From Isoetes taiwanensis (Eukaryota > Streptophyta > Lycopodiopsida > Isoetales > Isoetaceae), in the NCBI GenBank assembly GCA_021234155.1, contig JAJEKV010000005.1:19516089-19580088 (forward strand): a stretch of DNA of 64,000 nucleotides, read 5' to 3'. Each line of letters starts with the position of its first letter. Positions within the stretch are counted from its first letter, which is position 1. The notes below the pieces were generated by a model that did not search any database, was not told where the DNA came from, and was given only the letters and a program-made list of their open reading frames with translations. The position numbers and the translations under genes are program-made. This document shows positions 32,442 through 41,483 of this stretch, piece by piece.

Positions 32442-32495
32442 ATCACGCTTGGCGTGCATTTAAACCTAAATTAGTACAAATCACGCTTGGCGTGT
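32442..32495. repeat. paired CACGCTTGGCGTG palindromes
   Basis: Two copies of TCACGCTTGGCGTG, 39 bp apart, upstream (in minus orientation) of the 32430-31230 coding region. Confidence 0.75.
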
Positions 32496-32499
32496 TGGT

Positions 32500-34440
32500 A
32501 TCTCCACCATGCTATCGTTAATTTGAAACTAAATTATTTTGCATCCACATTTTAAGCTACATACCCTTCATGAATCCATATTTCACACTATTTAACCTCA
32601 TTGAACATTGCTATCTCCAAGCTGTCTAACACGCTATATTCTATATATAAAAGCGAGCAAAATTATGTTCTGAGAGCGGACAATCGAGCATTAAGCGATG
32701 TTAATACTTAAAATTCATGCAAAGCATAATAACTCAAACTCATGCAAAGCATATTAAGTGAAAGGAAATATCTCAAATTCATGCAAGCATAATACTCTCC
32801 ACCACGGTGTGTGATACGTGGCAAATTAAATACCTTGAATAGGGTTACGTGTATTACGTATATTACGATCAGCGTCCTCACGAAACTTGAGAAGAGAGCG
32901 GGTTTAGAGATTCCTCTTCCACCGCTTCCCTCTGCCCGTCCGCCTCGACCTCGATTAAGCTTTAGAAGACATCTCTGGAGTAAGCCTAAACGAGTCGGAA
33001 GGTCGCTCGGATCTGGCCTTTCGAGCTGCTTTCGAAGAAATAGCTTTTTCTACAATGCGAAAAATAGAAATTTGAATTTCAAGAAAACACAAAAATGCGG
33101 TTTGAAATATTCTTGACACATACAAATAATAATGGCGAAGACCCGTCCATGGAGCTTCTTTCATTAAGTTTTTTAAAATCCCAAATTTATCCGCCTAAGC
33201 GTAGTTAACCTAATCTTTCTTCTAATTGAATTTTTCCGCCGGAGTTTCCATAAGCGCCTTGACTTCTCAAATCGACGAGGAGACTCAAATCGACTTCTCA
33301 AGAATGGCTACAAAAATTACGGTACTCATCTCATTCAATAGCTTGAACATTAATTTCCAATAGTAGGTGTCACGAATAGCAATTTTCTGCGATTGTCGAA
33401 GATGAATGTTTCATGTTAACTACAAATCGAGAAAAGGAAAGTAGGATTATGCAAGATCGACTCCATCGATCCGGTATGCTTGTCATGGAATTCCTTTCGG
33501 GGATAAGTATGTCCAGGGATTCTGATGATTAAGCTTCTTTGCGCTATGGATGAAGCTTTACCTCATGAGACACCCCGGTGGGGATACGGTTGGAGAAAGT
33601 GTTGGAACATTTGTTGCATGGCCAAGAAACAGCTTAAAAAGGTATGTAACATGTATTACATTGTAGAAATATAGAAGTAGACAAAATTTGTTGTATTCAT
33701 TGGAAAAAGATTACAATTGTATATAATACGGATAAAGCTGGATAAACCGGACAAAATCCCGGACTCTTTGTTTCAAGCCCAGTCTCTTGAGTAGGCTGGG
33801 CTATCGATCTCCATTTCCATTGCGAGGGGCATAGTGAATTCTTACGGTAAAACCCGGCCAAAAACACCGGGCTCTAGCTCCACCACCCACTTTGCTCCAC
33901 CTCCACCTCCTGCTCCTCCACCTCCACCTCCTGCTCCATTGGTTGAACCTCAATGCATCATTATAAGCGCTGCGGTAGTGGTTCCATTGGTTGAGCCATC
34001 TCCATTGCATCATTATACCGCTTTGTGGTAGTGGTTCGTGTTGGGGCATCCGGGCATAGAGGCTAACCACTAAAGCTTGACTCCTCATTTTGAATCTCGG
34101 TGGCGGATGCGAGATTCACTCTCGATCAATGCATGTCTTGCATTCTCGAAGTGATTAGATAAGGCGAGCCTCCGATGCGATTGCAAGGGCCCCGAGCCCA
34201 GATCTATCATTGCCCTGCGCTCTGCTTTGCCATCATCATTACTTGATCCAAGTACTCGGGGGTTGCAAAGGCTGGTGCTCGTAGAGGCGGTGCTCATTTT
34301 GCGGTTCAACCGGTTGGAGATTGGGCCAGAAGAGGGCTGGGCTGTGTGATTCTTTGGCCCAAATGTAATTCAATCCATCTTCGTCTGTAGGGTGATTAAT
34401 GTAACTGGCATCTATCAATAGGAAGTGGCGGAAGTATCGG
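32500..34440. other. mostly unassigned transposon interior
   Basis: No clear gene. A Pro-codon-rich tandem stretch (CTCCACCTCCACCTCCTGCT units, about 33895-33940) is followed by a duplicated GGTTGAGCC/GCATCATTATA segment to 34030. A minus frame at 34309-34085 is open but unrecognised. Confidence 0.35.
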
Positions 34441-34443
34441 TAT

Positions 34444-34743
34444 TCACGCTGGCGTGTTATATTTCTTTATTTATAAACTTAGAAACTAAAGAACCGCCCG
34501 GCGTGTTTAAGCGTAAAAGTTGAAAGTAGGGATACAATTGTTTGCCTTCGGTGTAAAGCGCTATATAGGAAAAACTATACGCATTTCGGCGTGCATTCGA
34601 TAACCGGCGTGTAAATAATTGCACGGCCTTTATCTATTTACTTATCTATACATACGGTTTTTTTTTTTTCTCCCTCCTGAATGAATGCCGGCGTGTATTC
34701 ATGTTGAAGAAACTAAGATTACCCTAAAACACGCTTAGCGTGT
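34444..34743. repeat. further CACGC/GGCGTG palindromes
   Basis: Several copies (TTCACGCTGGCGTG near 34443, CGCCCGGCGTG near 34494, GCCGGCGTG near 34687, ACACGCTTAGCGTGT near 34729) in AT-rich sequence. Confidence 0.65.
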
Positions 34744-34869
34744 TTCAAATATTATCTTCAGATTTTTCTAATGCTTTCTACTACACATTCATAATAGAAA
34801 CTTGCATGCAATAGCATGATTAATTCAGGAAGAGAAACTCAAGAATTTTCGAACAAAAAAAAGCGGATG

Positions 34870-35340
34870 AAGTTTATAAAAACTATTACGGTTTTCATAA
34901 ACATCATCTGCTTCCTCGCCTCGAGCAAATGCAAAAGCTTGTCTTCTTGGATTAAACCTGCCCATTGAGATGATACTTAAAACTAAATGAAAACTAACCT
35001 TGAGTTACGAAATTTGGAAGGAGGATAGATGCTTGTGGTTTTAATTAGAGGCTTTTCGATTCACTTGAGACCTTAGTCCTCTGCTTTTGGTTTTAATGCG
35101 AGTCTCCGATGTCCTCGCTTTCTGGGATGCTCTGAGAACAAAAGGCGGAGTCTTTTAGTAAGTTAGGAATTGCCGAAACCAAACATCTAACATTGATGAA
35201 TATAAATCTCGCTCACCAAGATTTCGGGACGGCGGATCAAACAAGCCAGGTTTAACAGGCAAAAATTATGAAGGAAGGAAGAAAATGTAGGAACTTGGAG
35301 GCGTAAAATGGATTTATATAGGCACAATTAGAAATAAGTT
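34870..35340 (-). promoter_or_regulatory. minus-strand promoter and short first exon candidate
   Basis: On the minus strand CTATATAAATCC (about 35316-35327) is a TATA box. Further down, an ATG at about 34966 opens MGRFNPRRQAFAFARGEEAD and then meets a GTAATA-type splice-like site. A CGCTGGCGT palindrome lies upstream (near 35381). The same arrangement is repeated at 36400-36530. The gene itself is not recognised. Confidence 0.4.
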
Positions 35341-35832
35341 AAGCGTGAATAATTGATTGCTTGAATTAACTGCGCTGGCGTCACGGTCTTCCTTGGACAT
35401 GACATGTATATGGTATATATGGAGAATATTGCATTTCATGCAATAAATTCTCCATGACATTTTATTCCATTCATTGCATTCGAAAAAAAAAAAGAATTTC
35501 GAAATTTTATATAGGCTAAATTAAAAATAATTTTAAAGGCAAAATTATCAAGGCTAAAAAATGACTTGTTGAGTTGGGGGAATTGTTTTAGGTGGTATAG
35601 GAAAATTTCCTATCTTCTTTGTGATTGATTTATAGTGTTCAGAGACAATGACACGAGAGACAAAATTTTGGAGAAAACACTTTGGAGACAAAATGCTTGG
35701 AGAAAAGCAGTTTGATTTCATTCAAAATATTTTTATGTCTGAGAAAAAGCTGTTTGAAGAAAACTGTTTGAAGAAAAAAGTTTGTGAAGAAAACTATTTG
35801 ATTTCATTCAAAATTGATATATACAGATGCCA

Positions 35833-35890
35833 AGAATGGCTTTACAAAATGCTAGAAGGCTTTACAAAATGCCGAAGGCTTTACAAGATG
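35833..35890. repeat. short tandem repeat
   Basis: Three units of about 20 bp with the core GGCTTTACAAAATGC. Confidence 0.7.
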
Positions 35891-36403
35891 CACGGGAGGG
35901 ATGCATCATTGATCTTCCACGTCTGGAACAAAGAAGAAAGAAAGGTGTTAGAAAAGAAAGAAAGGTGAAAAAAAAAATAAAAACAGACATGCAAACCTGG
36001 CTCATCTCTCAGCCATTCTAAAAACTGGTCGAATTCTCGACCTTCCTCCTCATCCTCTTCCTCCCCCTCCTCCTCCTCTTCCTCCTCCTCCTCTTCTTCA
36101 GAGATTTCATTCTCTGTTTTGGTCAAGCCAACCACGAGGCGAGGCGGTTTCATGCTCTTGTGAGGACATCTCCTCCTCTTCCTCCAACTCCTCCTCTTCC
36201 TCCTCTTCCTCCTCTTCAGAATCAGAGGAATCAGAGGAGCTCAATTCCTCCTCTTCAAAATCGGCATCATCCTCTGAATCGGAATCAGAGGAGAATTGTG
36301 CAAGGAAATCGATGAGCGGGGGGAAGAGAGGGGGTTCTTCAACCCGACGTCTCTTTGACGAGACCTCGGGTTCTTCATGAAGCGCAGAGGCGGAACGCTT
36401 CAT
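35881..36403 (-). CDS. acidic nuclear-type protein (transposon cargo), possibly spliced
   Basis: The ATG at 36403 (minus) opens a frame with a basic nuclear-localisation-like SSKRRR, then PLIDFLAQF and runs of Ser/Asp/Glu (SSDSDSEDDADFEEEE and a long poly-Glu tract). The frame stops near 36110. A second minus frame from 36153 continues with poly-Glu and EFDQFLEWLRDE, so an intron or an indel may join them. A TATA box CTATATAAAT lies about 60 bp upstream (36458-36467). Composition resembles acidic chromatin-associated proteins or histone chaperones, but that is composition only; no family is recognised. Confidence 0.5.
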
Positions 36404-36879
36404 GGCGGGCGAAAAAAAAAAAATTGGGGCGAGAATGGTCTTGAGGCGTGAGCCGGATTTATATAGGGTTAATTAGCTCTTAAGCGTGAATAATTAATTG
36501 CCTCAAATAACACGCCAGCGCGTCTGAAATTCCATGACTATATTATCTAGGGTATATTATTATGGATAATAAATTCTCCGTCTATTAGTTATATGTCTTT
36601 TCGTAATCATATATCCAAATTTTCGATAATTAAAATTTGGATATATTTATATAAATGTCATTTCCTTGTTGTTGCCATGAAAATTCTTGTTTTAAATGAT
36701 TTCGTTTACGCCCATTGTTATTATTATATTAAACCTATTTCCAAGGAATTTCTTGCTTTTAAAAAAATTTGATTTACCTCTACATATTCCATAAATAATG
36801 CATTACTTTTTATCTTATGGTGTAATAATTTTTCTTACTCATTGACTAAAAAGGGTGCAATTTGCCTAGGTCAATGGTG

Positions 36880-39760
36880 CCCCTCCAACTCAAGATGGTG
36901 AAAAGAGCAATATCAATGAAAAACCAACTCCTAGCAAGAATGTTGAAGAAAAACAATTAGTCCTCTATAGTAGGGTGCAATGGAGGAACAAGAAGGTGAG
37001 AATCATGCACAAGTGCAACAAAGGAAATAGTAGGCCAAGGAGTCATTGTGCTAGCAGATCTGGTCAAAATTTGTTAATGATGAAAGGCTAGGGGAAGACA
37101 ATATTGGTATTGCAATTTCGATGTTGGAAGACAACTGGAAAGGTAAAGGTTTGGGTGACAAGGAATGTTTTGGTTGTGTCAAGCAATTGGAGGTTCCTTG
37201 CATCATGGCATGGCCTATAAGTAGTGTTCAATTTGTGGAGGATTATATTTTTCGAGCACGAGGTTGTTGGGGACAATGATTGTCTTGATATTGATCCATT
37301 GGCGGTTGGAACTCTAAACCTAGGCAAAAGGGGAGAAGTATCGGTTGCCGGACATTATCCTAGCAAAAGAGCCAAGTTGATTAGTGACACCAAGCGTGAG
37401 ACAATGGTGAAGGTTAGGGGCTCAGTTGTTGTTGGAGTGATTGTATGCAATTCTTCACAATAGAACAATTGGTGGAAGCAAGAGCCACTTTTCAAAGTAC
37501 ACCTTGTTGATGAGAGGAGGACCTACATGTACACAATCTTGAGCATGCACTTCAAGATGAAAGAAACCCAAACAGAAAAAGATACCCTTTGCTAGGCAAA
37601 TGGATATGTGCAAAAGCATGGCGAAAGTATCCATGCAATTCCAACTTCTTCATGGCATAATTGGCAAAAAAGCAGCAGAGGGGGAACAGGATTGCTTTAC
37701 ATGGAAATAATGGTTTGTTGAGACCAACGGCTAGGACCACGGCTGCCGGGGAGATATTTGAAAAATATATTGATTTCAATGCGAGTCTATGCCACACAAA
37801 AGCGAGAAGGGATGAAAAGGGAAAGAGCGGTTGTTGAGAAAAGGTTGCCATCACATTGTACTCAAAAGAGTATTTTTGGAAGAAGTGAATTCCCTACTTC
37901 GAGAATTGGGAATTCTTCCAATATCCCAACCTAGCTTTAGTAGGTTATGGAAGAAGCATTTCAATCATGTCACCATAGCAACTTCAAACAACTTTGCAAA
38001 GTGCAATTTATGTGCTAAGTTGAAGGAGACTCTTGATAAGACTGTGCAACCTAGTCAAAGGGCTAGGATAAGGGAGCATATGAAGGACCATATGGTGACC
38101 AACTATCATGTAGATCATGTTATTGGATGTGGAGGACTTTATCCGCATTGGAACCCAATAACTATTTATGTATTATACATGACAAGATGGACCAGCAAAA
38201 AGACTTGTCTTCCACAATTCAAGTACATACCAAAGTCATGTGGAAGATCATACCCTTTCTGAGATCTCAATGGTTGGGGGCAATCTTGCATGGGCGTAAT
38301 CAAACCTACTATGGCCATTTTAGTTTGGAGTTGTGGAGTGATGGTCCAGTTTTTCATATTGGGAGTATCATGAGGTGTTTGAGAAACTATGAAAATGGAT
38401 ACAATGGTCACCTCGGGACCTTCTGACTAGCCGGGCACTACATAGAGCATTGTTAGATGGAAACCCTAACAATATTGAAAAGTTGACAAGGCAAGGTTTA
38501 GGAAGCATGGGTCTAATGAACATGTTGGAGCTTCAACTTCACGTGCTAAACCTCAAGATCTACCCAAAAGGTTTCTCTTGCAACTTGATAATTGTCTTTG
38601 GCCAAAATAAGAACAGTGGATGTTTTCTTTCCTATCCTACTTAATGTTTGTGGGGATATTTGAAAGAGTTAATTTAGGGTTTCTTATGCCGGGCATACCC
38701 ATGAGGATGTGGATGCATTATTTGGCAAATATAGTTGTATCTTGAAGCAGAAAAGCAAGTGACCAACTTTCCTAGGCTAATGGAAATCTTGCATGAATGC
38801 ACTACTCCAAACCCTATAGCTTCTCTCATAGAAGAAGTGCCCGATTGGAAGAGCTTTGTGGATGGTTATACATTGGATCTTGAAGGTCATTCGGGCCTCT
38901 GCAGTTCACTTTTGGGTGAGAGATGGGATTCCAATCTTCCAATGGAAGATGAGACCTTTGTGAGGATGAGTGGAGAGGAGGGAGGAAATATGGCGTAGAG
39001 ATGAGAATGGCAAGCCTATGATACCTCTAGGTCAACCAAAAGCTTTAAAACCTACTGAAGAAGTGAAGCAATTGGGATTGACTAAGGAAGGAATCCAAGA
39101 CTATATAAAGCATTGGCAAACCAATCCGGATGACACCAACCGTGCCTTGGTGGCTTCTTTGGAAGAAGGTGATTAACTTTGTTGGGGAGATAGACACATC
39201 CTCATATGAATTGAAAGAAGGGTGGTTGCCTAAAACTAGGTGGAAGACCTTAGCGGTCTTGAGGATTTTGATGACTGCTTGTAAAGTAGCATTCGCAAAG
39301 CAATATGCTCCTCCTCCTTCCCGACAAACACTATGTTGGTCCTAAGAACAATAGGCCAAAGTTTCTAGGCATGGATGCTTATGAACCTTCCTTGACTTGG
39401 AATGCCACCAATTTGTGGTAGTAAAGCCAGCAGATTTAGATACATATCCGGTGTGGTTGGGGTTCACTATCTACGATATTTGCAAAGAAGAAGGTAATAT
39501 TAACTTCAACCATGTGCGGGTGGAATGGTGGTGTCCGGTGCATCGGTTGACCAACGTGTCGGATAAAGAAAGGTACTCAGATTGTTGGACAAAGAAATGG
39601 AGGAGAAATCCGAGAGTGATCGATCTTTGGCTAGACTATGAAAGTGTTTTGTACTCATGGACTCCAAACACTATTCCAGCTAGAAATGCGAGAATTACAA
39701 TACCTCAGGATGTCAGGAAGAAGGCTATGATATCATTGGGGGTGCTTGAAGAAAGTTGAA
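36880..39760 (+). pseudogene. DDE-type transposase-like gene (GHTHED family), decayed
   Basis: Plus-strand fragments in three frames. FSRLWKKHFNHVTI with FAKCNLCAKLKETLDKT (37930-38040) is a Cys-containing N-terminal region. IIHDKMDQQKD (near 38175) and LQLDNC (near 38580) carry candidate catalytic aspartates, and GHTHEDVDALFG (38691-38726) is a very characteristic motif of a widespread transposase-like family (DUF7869-type, by memory). The C-terminal part (39397-39759) has PVWLGFTIYDICKEE and NHVRVEWWCPV, resembling the small beta domain at the end of these proteins. Many frameshifts and a stop between motifs. It probably once moved this TIR element. Confidence 0.7.
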
Positions 39761-39959
39761 TAACTATGTAAATTTTTGTTATCACGTTTTTATGATATGG
39801 TGCTATATTGTGAAATATTGACTATTTTGTAAATAACATGATATTACGTTTTCATAATTTTGAGGTGAAATGTGTGAATTTGAATATGCTACTAAAAACA
39901 TGCAATATGAAATTTGTCCCAAAATTAAGACATAAACCCAATTTAATTGAATGATGGTT

Positions 39960-40784
39960 AGTGCATTAATAGATTTCGGCCTGTGTACAAGAACCCCACC
40001 TGGTTGTGGGTGAAGGGGCCAGACTGGCTCAGAAGGAGGTTCGTGTTCTGACTCATGATCGATCCCTCTGGTGTGTAAGGCCTACCGGGGATCCCAGCAG
40101 ACTAGGTCTAATGGCTTGCCACTGAGTGTGGGTAAGGCATGGGCTCGACACCCGTGGAGTGGAGTTCACTTTCCAGTGGGTTAAGTCGAATAAGGGCAGT
40201 GGCCCTCTAGTCGCCTTGAGTCAGCATGGAGATCTCTGGAGGGAGTGATCCCTATCTGCCCCATCGGAATTGGGGAGATGCAACCCAGGAGTAGCCCCTT
40301 TGGCTATGCATCTGGCGGGCTACAGTCAGGTCCCAACACTCTTCAACCTACTCTGCAAAGTGTGCACAGGAGGGGCGGATGGAGTGGACAACCCAATGCC
40401 ATGTTCTTATGCCAGCCCAATCCATTGTCATGATTCGGTCTGCAATGAACTCTGGAGACCCAAGCTTGTCAGTCATCCCCCGGAGTTTGAGCTTTGGGTA
40501 GGAGCTCCCTTTGTATGGTGCTGATCTTTGTCTATGCAGATGTTGATCTGCCACCCTTCGAGGTGGATATATGATGTTATGTTACTGACGTGTATGTTTA
40601 TGCTTCCGCAGCTAGGTACGCCCTGAGGGAGACGGGGTAAAATGACCCCTTCATTCTTCCCACTGTGGACTCCAGACGGTCACAGTGATATGTGGAGGGC
40701 CCTGTATCAGTATGGAGCTAGTATGGGGGATGAACTCCTATTTGTATATGGTGCGGGCATCGTATATGAGTAGGGGATGTCACA
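39960..40784 (+). repeat. 5' LTR of element B, right half
   Basis: Resumes the LTR at the transposon junction (TTTCGGCCTGTGTACAAG near 39976) and ends GGGATGTCACA at 40784. It matches the reverse complement of 18800-17989 throughout. Together with 27067-27747 it gives about 1.5 kb, the length of LTR C. Confidence 0.9.
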
Positions 40785-40785
40785 G

Positions 40786-40797
40786 TGGTATCAGAGC
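40786..40797 (+). other. primer-binding site of element B (tRNA-iMet type)
   Basis: TGGTATCAGAGC one base after the LTR end, as in element A. Confidence 0.93.
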
Positions 40798-40990
40798 TAT
40801 GTTCTTGGAGACCAAGAGCAAAGCACTGGCCATGCTCCCAGTAGTACTAACTTGATAGGATCCTCAAGCCTCGAAAAATGGGAATTTTTTTTTTTTCATT
40901 TTTGTAGTATATGCTAAGCTAGTAACAGTTAACTTGATTAGAGCATAAAAAGACTAAAAAGAGTGAGACAAACCCTTCAAATGTAGGATG

Positions 40991-41057
40991 GTCTCACACG
41001 TTGCGCCAGGAGCAAAAATGAACTTTTCATTTTTAGCCTGGGCGCAACGTGTGAGAT
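40991..41057. repeat. palindrome 1 before the H3-like gene (element B)
   Basis: 67-bp near-perfect palindrome: arms GTCTCACACGTTGCGCCAGG and CCTGGGCGCAACGTGTGAGA around an AAAAATGAA/TTCATTTTT core. Confidence 0.9.
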
Positions 41058-41205
41058 ATTACACCCAAAACTTCATGAAAAATGATGAATCTTCTAAAAG
41101 TAACGTGGTAATGCGAATTCCAAGCTTAAAATTAGCTAAATTAGCATGTTACCTTGCTAAAAACAAGCTTAGAATGTATAAATTTTAGCATCAAAATTTC
41201 ACCAT

Positions 41206-41272
41206 GTCTCACACGTCGCGCCAGGAGCAAAAATGAACTTTTCATAATTGATCTGGGCGCAACGTGTGAGAC
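41206..41272. repeat. palindrome 2 before the H3-like gene (element B)
   Basis: Copy of the 40991 palindrome, starting 215 bp later; arms GTCTCACACGTCGCGCCAGG and TGGGCGCAACGTGTGAGAC. Confidence 0.9.
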
Positions 41273-41372
41273 CATGAGGTTAGACTGTCTAAATTTAGCC
41301 ATGTAGTAAGATAATAAGTGTTTTAGGTGACCCAAAAGAGTAGTTTCAAATTTGACCTAAAAATTGCCCATC

Positions 41373-41380
41373 TATAAATA
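41373..41380 (+). promoter_or_regulatory. TATA box of the H3-like gene (element B)
   Basis: TATAAATA, 111 bp before the ATG at 41484 and about 100 bp after the second palindrome. The sequence around it (41145-41455) recurs twice at 54171-54482 and 59904-60201. Confidence 0.75.
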
Positions 41381-41483
41381 GATGTAGAACCCCCCCTCAT
41401 TTTCCACGTTCCTCCTTGGAAAAGCGCTCTCACCTGTCAAGGCGATCTTTGGCGCCTGACATCAGATCGAAGATCCGTCAGCC

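Larger units (their letters stand above)
27748..39959. mobile_element. 12.2-kb TIR DNA transposon inside the LTR of element B
   Basis: The ends form a 31-bp inverted repeat with two mismatches: AACCATCATCCAATTAAATT at 27748 mirrored by AATTTAATTGAATGATGGTT ending at 39959. The LTR of element C has continuous sequence across this point, which independently proves insertion. The target duplication is short (TA or TTA; exact length not resolvable). Contents: a broken transposase (about 36880-39760, +), minus-strand coding segments and many CACGC/GGCGTG palindromes. Superfamily not assigned with confidence. Confidence 0.85.

Noticed and set aside
27748-39959. Integrated giant-virus or virophage segment
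   Set aside because: Unrecognised genes with TATA boxes and palindromes first suggested this, but TIR ends, a clean empty site in LTR C and a transposase-type gene favour a DNA transposon; no capsid or DNA-packaging motif was seen.
27067-40784. Two separate solo LTRs at 27067 and 39960
   Set aside because: They are complementary halves of one LTR; LTR C aligns across the gap and transposon TIRs lie exactly at the junctions.
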